Assembly (NCBI GenBank): GCA_019635315.1
Contig: JAHBZT010000003.1
Location: forward strand, 558,001-622,000
Origin: Rubrivivax sp.
GTDB lineage: Bacteria > Pseudomonadota > Gammaproteobacteria > Burkholderiales > Burkholderiaceae_C
DNA length: 64,000 nucleotides
Reading direction: 5' to 3'
Shown here one piece after another: positions 45,785 through 55,958 of this stretch (position 1 is its first letter; the number at the start of each line of letters is the position of its first letter). Both the position numbers and the translations under genes were made by a program. The notes beneath the pieces were generated by a model that did no database searches, was not told where the DNA came from, and was given only the letters and a program-made list of their open reading frames with translations.

Positions 45785-48278
45785 CCTCGCCTGGCGCGAC
45801 CTGCGCGCCGGCGGCCGGCCGCTGGTCGTCTTCGCGGCCTGCCTGCTGCTGGGCGTGGCGCTGGTCGCCGCCGGCGGCGGGCTGTACCGCCAGGTCGCCG
45901 GCTCGCTGCAGAACGACATGCGGGCACTGTTCGGCGGCGACGTCGAGGTGCGCAGCACGAAGCCGCTGGACGAGGCCACGCTGGCCTGGATGCGCGAGCG
46001 CGGCAGCGTCTCGCTGATGGTGCAGCTGCGCACCATGCTGCGCGGCGCGGACGGTCGCGCGCAGCTGGTCGAACTGCAGAGCGTGGACGACGCCTACCCG
46101 CTGGTCGGCACGCTGGCGCTGGACCCGCCGCAGCCGCTGGCCGCGCTGCTGGCGCAGCGCGACGGCGCCTGGGGCATCGCGCTCGACGCCGTGCTGGCGC
46201 GGCGCATGGGCCTGGCACCCGGCGACCGTGTCGAGGTCGGCGACGCGACGCTGGTCGTGCGCGCGACGATCCTGCACCAGCCCGACCGCAGCCTGCGCGC
46301 CGACTGGGCCGGCGCGCCGGTGCTGGTGGCCGACGGGGCACTGGCCGCCACCGGGCTGGTGCAGCCGCTGAGCCGCGTCGACTACCGCTGGCGCGTGCGC
46401 ACCGGGATGGCCCCGATGGCCTGGCGCCGGGCCTTCGCGGCCGCCTTCCCGAACGGTGACGCCGAGCTGCGCACCGTCGACGCGCGCAGCGACCGCGTCG
46501 CCGAGATGCTGGGCCAGATCGGCTCGGGGCTGCTGCTGGTCGGTTTCTCGGCGCTGTTCATCGGCGGCCTGGGTGTCTTCAACAGCGTGCAGGCCTGGCT
46601 GAATGGCAGGCTGGGCACGCTGGCGACGCTGCGTGCGCTGGGGCTGCGCGACGCGCGGCTGGCGGCGCTGGTGCTGCTGCAGGTGCTGATGCTGGCGCTG
46701 GCGGCCAGCGTCGCCGGCGCGCTGGCCGGCGTCGCGCTCGCGCTCGGCGGCGTGCAGCTGGCGGCCGCGCGGCTGCCGCTCGCGCTGGCGCCGTCGGCAC
46801 TGGTCGCGCCGGCGATCGTCGCGGTGCTGTTCGGCGTGCTGACCGCGCTCGCCTTCGCGCTGCCGGCCCTTGGCCGCGCGCTGACGGTGAGCCCGGCGGC
46901 GCTGTTCCGCGGCATCGACGGCCAGGCGCTGCGCACGCCGCGCGTGGCCTGGGGGCTGACCGCGCTGGCCGGCGCACTGGTCGTCGGCGGCCTGCTGCTG
47001 GCGCTGCCCGACGCGCGCTTCGGCCTCGCCTTCGCCGCCGTCGCGCTGGCGCTGCTGGTGCTGCTGGAAGGCGTGCTGCGGCTGCTGCGCCTGGCCGCGG
47101 CGCGGCTGCTCGCGCTGCCGCGCTGGCAGCCGGGCTTCGAGCTGCGCGTGGCGCTGTCGGCGCTGCAGCGGCCGGGCTCGCCGCTGCGCGCGTCGCTGCT
47201 GTCGCTGGGCTCGGCGCTGACGCTGCTGGTGGCCTGCACGCTGGTCGTCGCGACGCTGCTGCGCACGGTCAACGAGACGGTGCCGCAGCAGGCGCCGGCG
47301 CTCGTCTTCTACGACGTGCAGAACGAGCAGCGCGAGCTGCTCGCGCAGGCGCTGGCCGAAGCCCCCAGCCTGCAGCGCCTGCAGACCGCGCCGCTGGTGC
47401 AGGGCCGGCTGGTCGCCGTCAACGGCGAGGACCTGCGCGACAGCGCCGACCCGCGCCGGCGCGACGAGGCGCGCGACGAGCACAAGCTCAGTCACCGCGA
47501 AGGCAACGTCGACGACGTGATCGTCACGCGCGGCGCCTGGTGGCCGGCCGGGCACCGCGGCGCGCCGCTGGTCGCGATGGAGGACCGCGAGGCCGACCAG
47601 ATCGGGCTGCAGGTCGGCGACCGCCTGCGCTTCGAGATCCTGGGCCAGCCGGTGGAAGCCGAGCTGGCGGCCATCTATGCGCAGCGCCGCATGCAGTCGC
47701 GGCTGTGGTTGGAGGCCATCTTCAGCGACGGCGTGCTGGACCCCTTCGTGACGCGCCATGTCGGCGCGGCCTGGCTGTCCGCCGACGATGCCATCGCCGT
47801 GCAGGACCGGCTGGCGGCGCTGGCGCCCAATATCGCCAGCGTGCGCACGCAGGCGCTGCTGGACGCCACGCGGGGCCTGATGGCGCGCGCCAGCGCCGGG
47901 CTGGCGGTCATCGCGCTGGCCTGCCTGGCCGCCAGCCTGCTGGTGCTGGCCAGCGTGGTGGCGGCGAGCCGCGCGCGCCAGGTCTACGAGGCCAGCGTGA
48001 TGCACGCGCTGGGCGCGCGGATGTCCAGCCTGCGCCGCGTGCTGCGCTGGGAATACCTGCTGCTGGCGCTGGTGACGGCGCTGTTCGCGGTGCTGCTGGG
48101 TAGCGTGCTCGCCGCGGCGCTGCTGCGCTGGCGGCTGGAGCTGGACGCGAGCGGGCTGTACTGGACCGGCACAGTGACCGCGCTGGGCGTCAGCCTGGTC
48201 AGCCTGGGCGTGGGCGCGCAGGTGCTGCTGGCGCAGCTGAAGCTGTCGCCGGCGCGGCTGCTGCGCGGCGCCGGCTGA
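45768..48278 (+). CDS. FtsX-family ABC permease, YbbP-like
   Basis: An 836-residue permease with duplicated FtsX architecture: TM1 near residues 18-36 and a periplasmic domain. Hydrophobic clusters follow at about 250-350 and 395-440 and near the C-terminus (LAVIALACLAASLLVLASVV; LLLALVTALFAVLLGSVLAA; a last pair of helices). A second periplasmic domain lies between. Size and the ATPase partner fit the YbbA-YbbP putative exporter. Substrate unknown; members of this group act on lipids, lipoproteins or peptides. Confidence 0.88.
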   Translation: MRFLLDLAWRDLRAGGRPLVVFAACLLLGVALVAAGGGLYRQVAGSLQNDMRALFGGDVEVRSTKPLDEATLAWMRERGSVSLMVQLRTMLRGADGRAQLVELQSVDDAYPLVGTLALDPPQPLAALLAQRDGAWGIALDAVLARRMGLAPGDRVEVGDATLVVRATILHQPDRSLRADWAGAPVLVADGALAATGLVQPLSRVDYRWRVRTGMAPMAWRRAFAAAFPNGDAELRTVDARSDRVAEMLGQIGSGLLLVGFSALFIGGLGVFNSVQAWLNGRLGTLATLRALGLRDARLAALVLLQVLMLALAASVAGALAGVALALGGVQLAAARLPLALAPSALVAPAIVAVLFGVLTALAFALPALGRALTVSPAALFRGIDGQALRTPRVAWGLTALAGALVVGGLLLALPDARFGLAFAAVALALLVLLEGVLRLLRLAAARLLALPRWQPGFELRVALSALQRPGSPLRASLLSLGSALTLLVACTLVVATLLRTVNETVPQQAPALVFYDVQNEQRELLAQALAEAPSLQRLQTAPLVQGRLVAVNGEDLRDSADPRRRDEARDEHKLSHREGNVDDVIVTRGAWWPAGHRGAPLVAMEDREADQIGLQVGDRLRFEILGQPVEAELAAIYAQRRMQSRLWLEAIFSDGVLDPFVTRHVGAAWLSADDAIAVQDRLAALAPNIASVRTQALLDATRGLMARASAGLAVIALACLAASLLVLASVVAASRARQVYEASVMHALGARMSSLRRVLRWEYLLLALVTALFAVLLGSVLAAALLRWRLELDASGLYWTGTVTALGVSLVSLGVGAQVLLAQLKLSPARLLRGAG

Positions 48279-48350
48279 CGGGCAGCGGGGCGTGGCGCGA
48301 CGACGGGTCGCGCGTTATGGTCGGACCTTCCAACGCAGGAGACCGCACCG

Positions 48351-49457
48351 ATGAAGACCCGCGCCGCCGTGGCCTGGAAGGCCGGCTCGCCGCTGACGAT
48401 CGAGACCGTGGACCTGCAAGGCCCGCGCGCCGGCGAGGTGCTGGTCGAGGTCAAGGCCACCGGCATCTGCCACACCGACTGGTACACGCTCTCCGGAGCC
48501 GACGCCGAGGGCCTGTTCCCCGCCATCCTGGGCCACGAAGGCGCCGGCGTGGTGCTGGAGGTCGGCGCCGGCGTGACCAGCCTCGCGCCCGGCGACCACG
48601 TGATCCCGCTCTACACGCCCGAGTGCCGGCAGTGCAAGTTCTGCCTGTCGCGCAAGACCAACCTGTGCCAGAAGATCCGCGCCACGCAAGGCAAGGGCCT
48701 GATGCCGGACGGCACGTCGCGCTTCAGCCTGGACGGCAAGCCGCTGCTGCACTACATGGGCACCAGCACGTTCGCCAACCACATCGTGGTGCCGGAGATT
48801 GCGCTGGCGAAGATCCGCGAGGACGCGCCGTTCGACGTCGTCTGCTACATCGGCTGCGGCGTGACCACCGGCGTGGGCGCGGTGATCTTCACCGCCGGCG
48901 TCGAGGCCGGGGCCAACGTGGTCGTCTTCGGCCTCGGCGGCATCGGCCTGAACGTGATCCAGGGCGCGAAGCTGGTCGGCGCGGACAAGATCGTCGGCAT
49001 CGACATCAACCCGGCGCGCGAGGCGATGGCGCGCCGCTTCGGCATGACGCACTTCATCAACCCGAAGGGAGTGCCCAACGTCGTCGATGCCATCGTGCAA
49101 CTCACCGACGGCGGCGCCGACTACAGCTTCGAGTGCATCGGCAACACGACGACGATGCGCCAGGCGCTGGAGTGCTGCCACAAGGGCTGGGGGCGCAGCA
49201 TCATCATCGGCGTGGCCGAGGCCGGCGCCGAGATCTCGACGCGCCCGTTCCAGCTCGTCACCGGCCGCAAGTGGGAAGGCTCGGCCTTCGGCGGCGCACG
49301 CGGCCGCACCGACGTGCCGAAGATCGTCGACTGGTACATGAACGGCCGCATCCGCATCGACGAGCTGATCACGCACCGGCTGAAGCTGGAGCAGATCAAC
49401 GAGGGCTTCGAGCTGATGAAGCGCGGCGAGTCGATCCGTTCGGTGGTGGTGTACTGA
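48351..49457 (+). CDS. adhC: S-(hydroxymethyl)glutathione dehydrogenase / class III alcohol dehydrogenase
   Basis: A 368-residue zinc-dependent NAD enzyme oxidising the formaldehyde-glutathione adduct. Catalytic zinc ligands are visible in TGICHTDWYTLSG and GHEGAG, structural zinc ligands in CRQCKFCLSRKTNLC, and the NAD loop in VFGLGGIGLNVIQGAK. The C-terminal RSVVVY is typical. Upstream AGGAGA at 48337 supports the start. Its usual partner fghA is downstream but separated by about 750 bp of repeat-rich DNA. Confidence 0.96.
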   Translation: MKTRAAVAWKAGSPLTIETVDLQGPRAGEVLVEVKATGICHTDWYTLSGADAEGLFPAILGHEGAGVVLEVGAGVTSLAPGDHVIPLYTPECRQCKFCLSRKTNLCQKIRATQGKGLMPDGTSRFSLDGKPLLHYMGTSTFANHIVVPEIALAKIREDAPFDVVCYIGCGVTTGVGAVIFTAGVEAGANVVVFGLGGIGLNVIQGAKLVGADKIVGIDINPAREAMARRFGMTHFINPKGVPNVVDAIVQLTDGGADYSFECIGNTTTMRQALECCHKGWGRSIIIGVAEAGAEISTRPFQLVTGRKWEGSAFGGARGRTDVPKIVDWYMNGRIRIDELITHRLKLEQINEGFELMKRGESIRSVVVY

Positions 49458-49545
49458 GGTGAGTCCCGGTCTGCGCAAGACCGATTGCGGCGTGCTGCGG
49501 ACGTTCGTGTCATCGGCGATCGTCCGGCTTGCTGGTGCCAGCGCA

Positions 49546-50070
49546 TCGCGCCAGGCGGTACCCGCTGCCGGCGCTGACTTCCGCGGTGGCCGCCTGCGGC
49601 GGCGACTTCCCTGCGCTGCTCGCTCCGGGGTCGCGCCGCCCAACTCGCTCCGCTCACTTCGTTCGCTGCGCTCGGACACCGGCGGCGAGTCAGTTGTGGA
49701 GGCGCGCACTGCGTGCGCGCCGACCCCGAAGCTGCGCTGCTCGGCGCTCCACACAGCGCCGGCAGCGGGTACCGCCTGGCGCGAAGTCCACCGACAGTGG
49801 TACGCGATCCCTCCGCACGCCACCGCCGTGTCGCGAAGCCGCGTGGGGGCAGCCCGCAGCGCCCATGGGAGGCGCCGAGAAGCGCAGGGCTCCTGGCCGA
49901 GCGCGCAGCGCGCCTCCAAGACTGACTCGCCGCCGGTGTCCGAACGGAGCGAACGAAGTGAGCGAAGTGAGTTGGGCGGCGGGCCAGGAGCCCGAGCATC
50001 GCAGGGGAGTCGGCGCGCAGCGCCGACCGCCGGACTCTGGGCGCTGCGGGCTGCCCTCACGCGGCTTCGC
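49546..50070. repeat. Interleaved inverted-repeat block between adhC and fghA
   Basis: Three inverted-repeat pairs are interleaved in the order A B A' C B' C'. A/A' is a 31-bp perfect pair (49546-49576 and 49754-49784). B/B' is a 73-nt pair with about six mismatches (49635-49707 and 49908-49980). C/C' is a 33-nt pair with one mismatch (49833-49865 and 50038-50070). B also contains 9-bp imperfect tandem units (CGAAGTGAG type). The whole 49458-50209 gap has no gene I can support; frames in it are repeat-derived. It looks like overlapping copies of an interspersed repeat in both orientations. Confidence 0.85.
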
Positions 50071-50209
50071 TGCGCCGATGCGAGCAGTCACGAAGAACGC
50101 AACGCCAGCGGCCGCAGCGCCAGTGGCCGCAGCGCGCCAGCCGCCCCGATCGCCTGCCGGGACCGGGACCTGAACCGTAGGCCGCGCGATGCGCGACGGA
50201 GTCGCTGAC

Positions 50210-51055
50210 ATGCCGGCCAGCATCGAGACCCTGTCGGAACATGCCTGCTTCGGCGGCATGCAGCGCTTCCATCGTCATGCCTCGCAGGCTATCGGGCTGC
50301 CGATGCGCTTCGCGGTCTACGAGCCGCCGTCACCCAGCGGCGCCGCGCTCGTCTTCCTGGCCGGGCTGACCTGCACCGAGGAGACCTTCACCATCAAGGC
50401 CGGCGCGCAGCGCGTGGCGGCCGAACTCGGCCTGACGCTGCTGGTGCCCGACACCAGCCCGCGCGCCACCGGCATCGCCGGCGAGGACGCCGAGTGGGAT
50501 TTCGGCAGCGGCGCCGGCTTCTATCTGGACGCGACGCAGGCGCCGTGGAACCGCCACTTTCGCGTGGAGAGCTGGATCGTCGGCGAGTGGCTGCCGATGC
50601 TGATGGCCGCGCTCGGGCTCGATGCCACGCGCATCGCCATGGCCGGACATTCGATGGGCGGCCATGGTGCGCTGACGCTGGCCCTGCGCCACCCGGGCCG
50701 CTTCCGCAGCGTCTCGGCCTTCGCGCCGATCGCGGCGCCGCGGCTCGTGCCCTGGGGGCACAAGGCCTTCGGACGTTATCTCGGCGACGACCGCGCCAAC
50801 TGGGAATCACACGATGCCAGCGCGCTGATGGCCACGCGGCGCTGCCCGTACCCGGACGGCATCCTCGTCGACCAGGGCCTGGCCGACCAGTTCCTGGCCA
50901 CGCAGCTGATGCCCGAGCAGTTCGAGCAGGCCTGCGCCGCCGCCGGCCAGCCGCTGACGCTGCGCCGCCACGCCGGCTACGACCACGGCTACTGGTTCAT
51001 CCAGAGCTTCGTCGAGGACCACCTGCGCTGGCACGCCGAGCGCGTGGCCGGCTGA
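50210..51055 (+). CDS. fghA: S-formylglutathione hydrolase
   Basis: A 281-residue esterase-D family enzyme that hydrolyses S-formylglutathione to formate and glutathione, completing the AdhC route. FLAGLTCTEETF (oxyanion), PDTSPRATGIAGEDAEWDFG then SGAGFYLDAT, nucleophile GHSMGGHGA and YDHGYWFIQSF with the catalytic His are diagnostic. ATG 50210 gives the normal length; a start at 50189 adds seven residues. Confidence 0.95.
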   Translation: MPASIETLSEHACFGGMQRFHRHASQAIGLPMRFAVYEPPSPSGAALVFLAGLTCTEETFTIKAGAQRVAAELGLTLLVPDTSPRATGIAGEDAEWDFGSGAGFYLDATQAPWNRHFRVESWIVGEWLPMLMAALGLDATRIAMAGHSMGGHGALTLALRHPGRFRSVSAFAPIAAPRLVPWGHKAFGRYLGDDRANWESHDASALMATRRCPYPDGILVDQGLADQFLATQLMPEQFEQACAAAGQPLTLRRHAGYDHGYWFIQSFVEDHLRWHAERVAG

Positions 51056-51056
51056 C

Positions 51057-51458
51057 TCAGCCTGCGCGGCCGGCGCGCCGCCGCTGCCACGCGGCCCAGG
51101 TCGCGAAGCCGGCCAGCGTCATCGCCAGCGAGCCGGCGACATGGGCGGCGACCGTCGCGCCGGCCCAGCCCCAGCGCTGCTGCTGCAGCAGCGCGACGAC
51201 CTCGACCGAGAAGCCGCTGAACGTGGTCAGCCCGCCCAGCGCGCCGGTGATCAGGAACAGCCGCCAGGTCGCCGGCAGCCCCGGGCGCGCGGCCAGCCAG
51301 GCCACCGCCAGCCCGACCGAATAGCCGCCCAGCAGGTTGGCCACCAGCGTGCCCAGCGGCAGCAGCGGGAACAGCGCATCCAGCGACAGGCCGAGCGCCC
51401 AGCGCAGCAGGGCACCCAGCGCGGCGCCGGCGGCCACCGCAAGCATCGACGGCATCAT
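51057..51458 (-). CDS. crcB: Fluoride ion channel CrcB/Fluc
   Basis: A 133-residue, four-helix membrane protein that works as an antiparallel dimer exporting F-. The family signatures [13 protein letters not shown] near the start, [14 protein letters not shown] and [20 protein letters not shown] (with the Phe box and Na+ site region) are clear. Double ATG at 51458/51455. It is convergent with fghA (1 nt apart) and divergent from the GST gene. I did not see a fluoride riboswitch in the short upstream region. Confidence 0.95.
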   Translation of the reverse strand: MMPSMLAVAAGAALGALLRWALGLSLDALFPLLPLGTLVANLLGGYSVGLAVAWLAARPGLPATWRLFLITGALGGLTTFSGFSVEVVALLQQQRWGWAGATVAAHVAGSLAMTLAGFATWAAWQRRRAGRAG

Positions 51459-51533
51459 GGCAAAGACTCTAGACCAGCAGGCACCGGCGCTGCCGACCAC
51501 AATCGCGCCGTCTCCCGCCACCGGTCCTGCCGC

Positions 51534-52244
51534 ATGAACGAGCTCAGCGCCTTCCCCATCACCCGCAAGTGGCCGCCGCGGCACCCCGACCGCCTGCAGC
51601 TGTATTCGCTGACCACGCCCAACGGTGTCAAGGTCCCGATCATGCTGGAGGAGACCGGGCTGCCCTACGACGCGCACCGCGTCGCCTTCGACAGCAACGA
51701 CCAGTTCTCGGCCGAATTCCTGTCGCTGAACCCGAACAACAAGATCCCGGCCATCCTGGACCCGCAGGGCCCGGGCGGGCGCCCGCTGGCGCTGTTCGAG
51801 TCCGGCGCCATCCTGTGGTACCTGGCGGAGAAGACCGGCCAGTGCCTGCCCGCCGACCCGGCGGCGCGCTACGAGACTCTGCAGTGGCTGATGTGGCAGA
51901 TGGGCGGCCTCGGGCCGATGTTCGGCCAGGTCGGTTTCTTCCACAAGTTTGCCGGCCGCGACTACGAGGACAAGCGCCCGCGCGACCGCTACGTGGCCGA
52001 GGCGCGGCGCCTGCTCGGCGTGCTCGACGGCCGCCTGGCCGGCCGCGCGTGGATCATGGGCGACGACTACACGGTGGCCGACATCGCGGTCTTCCCGTGG
52101 GTCAACAACCTGCTCGCCAACTACGGCGCCGGTGAGCTGGTGGGCTTCGCGGACTTCGCCGAGGTCGACCGCGTGCTGCAGGCCTTCCTGGCGCGGCCGG
52201 CGGTGCAGCGCGGGCTGCAGATTCCGGCCAGGCCGCAGGTCTGA
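51534..52244 (+). CDS. Glutathione S-transferase family protein, YfcG/YghU-like
   Basis: A 236-residue Nu-class-type GST. The thioredoxin-fold N-domain has the diagnostic [20 protein letters not shown] and [13 protein letters not shown], then [15 protein letters not shown]. The helical C-domain has [14 protein letters not shown]. The Thr/Asn of TTPNG replaces the usual Tyr/Ser in relatives with disulfide-bond reductase activity. It is next to glutathione-dependent formaldehyde genes, though on the other side of crcB. Confidence 0.88.
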   Translation: MNELSAFPITRKWPPRHPDRLQLYSLTTPNGVKVPIMLEETGLPYDAHRVAFDSNDQFSAEFLSLNPNNKIPAILDPQGPGGRPLALFESGAILWYLAEKTGQCLPADPAARYETLQWLMWQMGGLGPMFGQVGFFHKFAGRDYEDKRPRDRYVAEARRLLGVLDGRLAGRAWIMGDDYTVADIAVFPWVNNLLANYGAGELVGFADFAEVDRVLQAFLARPAVQRGLQIPARPQV

Positions 52245-52279
52245 CGGGAGGACGATGCGCGACCGACGCGCGGCGCGGC

Positions 52280-53341
52280 TCAGCCGCGCCGCCAGTCGTC
52301 GGTGGCGGTCAGACCAGACGGACCACGGACCAGCTCGGCGCGCGCCGCGCCATCGCCCAGCAACTGCGCGCGCCACCACAGCGTGCTCGCCGTCTCGATC
52401 AGCGCGCGGTGGCGCGCTGCCTGCTCGCGCGCCGCCGCGTCGCGGCGACGCTCGCGCCAGCGGCCGCCGCCGGGTTCGGTGCCGGCGAAGCTGGCGTGGT
52501 CGGCGCCGTCCAGCCACAGCTCGGCCTTGTCGCCGGCGGGCAGCGCGTCGTAGACCGCGCGGCGCCGGCGGCCATCGGCGCTGCGGTCCTCGCCGGCGTT
52601 GAAGGCGCTCAGGCCCAGCGGGTCGGTGTCGCCGCTGCCCGTGAGGCACAGCACCGGCCGCGTGATCGCGGCGAAGGCGTCGCCGGGGTCGTTGCGCTGG
52701 CCGGGCGAGGGGCTGAAGGCGGCGAAGGCGCGCGGGCGCTCGTCCACGAGCAGCGGCCGTCCGCCCGGCGGCAGCCGCTGCCCGGCGACGGCCAGCGTGG
52801 TGTGCGCACCGAACGAGTGCCCGGCCACGCCGACCGCATCGGTGCGCAGCCGCTGCAGCAGCTCGTCGCCGCGCTGGCGGCGGCGCGCCAGTTCGTCGAG
52901 CACGAAGGCCACGTCGGCGGCCCGCGCCCGCAGCTGCGCGCCGTCGGCGGCGGCGACCAGCGCGCGCAGGCCCTGGCGCGCGACGGCGCTGTCGCTGCCC
53001 GGGTGCTGCAGGTGCAGCGTCGCGATGCCGGCGCGCGCCCAGGCCTGCGCCCACCAGGTGCCGGCATCGAGATCGCCGCCCAGGCCATGCGAGAACAGCA
53101 CCAGCGGCACCGCGGCGTCGCCGGGCGGCAGGCGCAGGCGCAGCGGCAGCGGGCGCCGGCGTGCCGCGTCGGTCCACTCGAGTGCATGCACGCCGTCGCC
53201 GGCCGCTGGCGGGTCCGGTGCGGCAAGGCGGTCGCGCAGCCGCTGCGCGCGCGCCGGCCAGGGCAGGGCCAGGATCGCGGCGGCGCCGCTTGCCTGCAGC
53301 AGCAGGCGGCGCCGGGTCGGACCGGGTGCGGGGTGGTGCAT
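52280..53341 (-). CDS. Exported alpha/beta hydrolase with Tat-like signal
   Basis: 353 residues. The N-terminus [20 protein letters not shown] to ARA has a twin-arginine motif and cleavage site. The hydrolase core has LFSHGLGGD (oxyanion), the nucleophile elbow GHSFGAHTT, an Asp candidate in [11 protein letters not shown] and His in [11 protein letters not shown]. It resembles chlorophyllase/PAF-acetylhydrolase-like exported hydrolases. ATG 53341 begins the signal peptide. Substrate unknown. Confidence 0.82.
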   Translation of the reverse strand: MHHPAPGPTRRRLLLQASGAAAILALPWPARAQRLRDRLAAPDPPAAGDGVHALEWTDAARRRPLPLRLRLPPGDAAVPLVLFSHGLGGDLDAGTWWAQAWARAGIATLHLQHPGSDSAVARQGLRALVAAADGAQLRARAADVAFVLDELARRRQRGDELLQRLRTDAVGVAGHSFGAHTTLAVAGQRLPPGGRPLLVDERPRAFAAFSPSPGQRNDPGDAFAAITRPVLCLTGSGDTDPLGLSAFNAGEDRSADGRRRRAVYDALPAGDKAELWLDGADHASFAGTEPGGGRWRERRRDAAAREQAARHRALIETASTLWWRAQLLGDGAARAELVRGPSGLTATDDWRRG

Positions 53342-53519
53342 GGAGTGCGGGTCCCGTGATGGCGATGGCGCAGCTTGGCACGGCCCGCCCGCCGGCCCTG
53401 CGCGGTCTTCGTTGCCCGCGTGCAAACTTTCGTGTCCGTCGGCGACCGCCGGTGTGCGGCGGGCCGGCGGCGACCGCCGTAGCATCGGCGCATCGCCACC
53501 TGCACGACAGGAGTCCGAC

Positions 53520-54569
53520 ATGTCGCTCGCCACGCTGCTGGGCACCGAATGGCCGCTGGTCCAGGCGCCGATGGCCGGCGTGCAGGGCAGTGCGCTGGCC
53601 ATCGCCGCCTGCCGCGCCGGCGCGCTGGGGTCGCTGCCGGCCGCGATGCTGTCGCCGCAGGCGCTGCGCGACGAGCTGGCCGCGATCCGCGCGGCGACCG
53701 AGCGGCCGTTCAACCTCAACTTCTTCTGCCACCGGCTGCCCGCGACCGACGCGGCGGCCGAGGCCCGCTGGCGCGCGGCGCTCGCGCCCTATCACCGCGA
53801 ATACGGCATCGACCCGCAGGCCATCCCGGCCGGTCCCGGGCGACGGCCGTTCGACGAGGAGACCGCAGCCATCGTCGAGACCGTGCGGCCGCGGGTCGTC
53901 AGCTTCCATTTCGGGCTGCCGCCGCCGGCGCTGCTGCAGCGCGTGAAGGCACTCGGTGCGCTCGTCATGTCGTCGGCGACCACGGTGGCCGAGGCGCGCT
54001 GGCTGGCCGCGCAGGGCGCCGACATCGTGATCGCGCAAGGGCTGGAGGCGGGCGGTCACCGCGGCCATTTCCTGGCCGAGGACCTGAGCGGGCAGTGCGG
54101 CCTGTTCGCGCTGCTGCCGCAGGTCGTGCGCGCGCTGGACCGGCCGGTGCTGGCGGCCGGCGGCATCGCCGATGCGCGCGGCGTGGCCGCCGCGATGGCG
54201 CTGGGCGCGGCCGGTGTGCAGGTCGGCACCGCCTTCCTGTGCGCCGCCGAGGCGACGACGGGGCCCTTGCACCGGCGCGCGCTGCTGGCTGCCGATGCGC
54301 CGCCGACCGCGCTGACCAACCTGTTCACCGGGCGCCCGGCGCGCGGCCTCGTCAACCGGCTGATGCGCGAACTGGGGCCGCTGAGCGCGCTGCCGCCGGC
54401 CTTCCCGCTGGCCACCGCGGCGCTGGCACCGCTGCGCGCCGCGGCCGAGGCCGCCGGCCGCACCGACTTCTCGCCGCTGTGGTGCGGCGACAACCGCAGC
54501 GGCTGCCGCGAGGCGCCGGCCGCGGAGATCGTGCACGAGCTGGCGCGCGGCTTCCCGGCGCGCGGCTGA
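53520..54569 (+). CDS. Nitronate monooxygenase / 2-nitropropane dioxygenase-like FMN enzyme
   Basis: A 349-residue TIM-barrel flavoprotein: [67 protein letters not shown] (catalytic His/FMN loop) and [20 protein letters not shown] then [11 protein letters not shown]. It oxidises alkyl nitronates in characterised relatives. It is divergent from the exported hydrolase with 178 nt between starts. Confidence 0.92.
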   Translation: MSLATLLGTEWPLVQAPMAGVQGSALAIAACRAGALGSLPAAMLSPQALRDELAAIRAATERPFNLNFFCHRLPATDAAAEARWRAALAPYHREYGIDPQAIPAGPGRRPFDEETAAIVETVRPRVVSFHFGLPPPALLQRVKALGALVMSSATTVAEARWLAAQGADIVIAQGLEAGGHRGHFLAEDLSGQCGLFALLPQVVRALDRPVLAAGGIADARGVAAAMALGAAGVQVGTAFLCAAEATTGPLHRRALLAADAPPTALTNLFTGRPARGLVNRLMRELGPLSALPPAFPLATAALAPLRAAAEAAGRTDFSPLWCGDNRSGCREAPAAEIVHELARGFPARG

Positions 54570-54620
54570 CACCGGTTCCGGGCCGGCGCCCGGGCCGTCG
54601 TCGGCGTGCCTGCGCCCGCG

Positions 54621-55958
54621 CTACGCTGCCTGCGCGGATGCCGCGAGCAGCACGCACAGCCCTTCGATCGGCCGCTCCTGGTCCTCGCGCAGCGTGCCGC
54701 TGCGCTGCGCCTGCCAGTGCAGGCCATGGGCCGCGGCCAGGTCGCGCAGGTAGGCCTCGCCATGCGCATAGCGCAGGCTGTTGCGCAGGACAGGGCGCGG
54801 CTCCGGCGTGGCTTCCACCGAAAAGGCGAACAGCCCGCCGGGCTCCAGCACGCGCCGCACGCCGGCGAAGACCGCGTCCAGCGGCCCGAGGTAGACGAAG
54901 ACATCGGCGGCGACGACGAGCTGGTAGCGCTGCGCCGTGGCCTGCAGGTGTGCGGTGATGTCGCCGTGCACGAGTTCGCGGTACAGCCCGAGCGCACGCG
55001 CCTTGGCCAGCATGGCCGCCGACAGGTCCACGCCGTCCAGCGCCTGCGCCAGCGGCGCCTGCAGCGGCGCGACGAGCCCGGTGCCACAGCCCAGGTCCAG
55101 CGCGGCGGCGAAGGGTCTTCCGCCCGCGCGGCCGGCGGCGGCGGCGGTGACCATCTCCGCCAGCACCTGCGGCGTGCGGTAGTGCAGGCGCTGCTGCAGG
55201 TGCTCGTCGAAGTCGTCGGCATAGGCGTCGAACAGGCGCTCGACATAACTCGCCGGCGGCTGCGGCGGGGCCTCGTCGCCCCGCACGGCGGCCAGGAACC
55301 AGCGGTGCAGTTCGGGCTCGGCGCCCTGGGCCAATGCCTGCTCGAAGGCCCAGGCCGCGTCCTCGCGCCGGCCGAGTTCCTTCAGCAGCTGGCCGTACAG
55401 GCTCCAGCCCTCGGCCAGCGCCGGCGCCAGCGTCACCGCATGCCGGTACGACTCCACCGCGTCACGCGCGCGGCCCAGGCAGTGCAGTGTGCGGCCATGC
55501 TGCAGCCAGGCCTCGGCGTCGCCGGGATGGCGCGACAGCAGCTCGTCGGCCACCTGCAGTGCCTCGTCGTAGCGGCGCAGGTTGCCCAGCGCCAGCAGGC
55601 GGTGCATCGCCACCGTGTCCGGCGCGGCGCCCGAGGCGACCGCGCGCTCGAACGAGGCCAGCGCATCGGCATGGCGCGCCAGCGCCGCGAGCGCGACGCC
55701 ACGGTGACCCCAGGCATCGGCCAGGCCTGGGTCGGCGGCCACGGCAGCGTCCAGCGCCTGCAGCGCGGCCTCGGCGCGGCCCTGGTGCAGGCGCGCCACG
55801 CCCAGGTTCATCAGCGTCGACGGCCGGCCGGGCATCAGGGCCAGCGACTGCTCGAAGGCCGCCTCGGCGTCGGCGTCGCGGCCGGCCTGCAGCGCCTGCA
55901 GGCCGGCCAGGAAGGCGGCCCGGGCGCGCTCGAATCGTTCGTCGGGAGTTGCGGTCAT
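54621..55958 (-). CDS. TPR-repeat protein with C-terminal SAM methyltransferase domain
   Basis: 445 residues. Residues 10-210 are about five TPR repeats (for example RPSTLMNLGVARLHQGRAEA; AEAWLQHGRTLHCLGRARDA). Residues 230-440 are a class I methyltransferase with motif I LDLGCGTGLVAP, motif II VDLSAAMLAKA and VVAADVFVYLG. The ATG at 55958 overlaps the LysR stop (ATGA), so the two genes are co-transcribed. The substrate is unknown; similar proteins methylate sugars or macromolecules. Confidence 0.87.
   Translation of the reverse strand: MTATPDERFERARAAFLAGLQALQAGRDADAEAAFEQSLALMPGRPSTLMNLGVARLHQGRAEAALQALDAAVAADPGLADAWGHRGVALAALARHADALASFERAVASGAAPDTVAMHRLLALGNLRRYDEALQVADELLSRHPGDAEAWLQHGRTLHCLGRARDAVESYRHAVTLAPALAEGWSLYGQLLKELGRREDAAWAFEQALAQGAEPELHRWFLAAVRGDEAPPQPPASYVERLFDAYADDFDEHLQQRLHYRTPQVLAEMVTAAAAGRAGGRPFAAALDLGCGTGLVAPLQAPLAQALDGVDLSAAMLAKARALGLYRELVHGDITAHLQATAQRYQLVVAADVFVYLGPLDAVFAGVRRVLEPGGLFAFSVEATPEPRPVLRNSLRYAHGEAYLRDLAAAHGLHWQAQRSGTLREDQERPIEGLCVLLAASAQAA

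Noticed and set aside
49459-50208. 249-codon plus-strand frame with SERSERSEL-like text between adhC and fghA
   Set aside because: The text comes from short tandem units in the inverted-repeat block; similar frames exist on both strands, so it is not supported as a gene.
51057-54572. 1171-codon minus-strand frame
   Set aside because: Only its last 134 codons (crcB) are real; the rest is antisense to the GST and nitronate monooxygenase genes or out of frame with the exported hydrolase.
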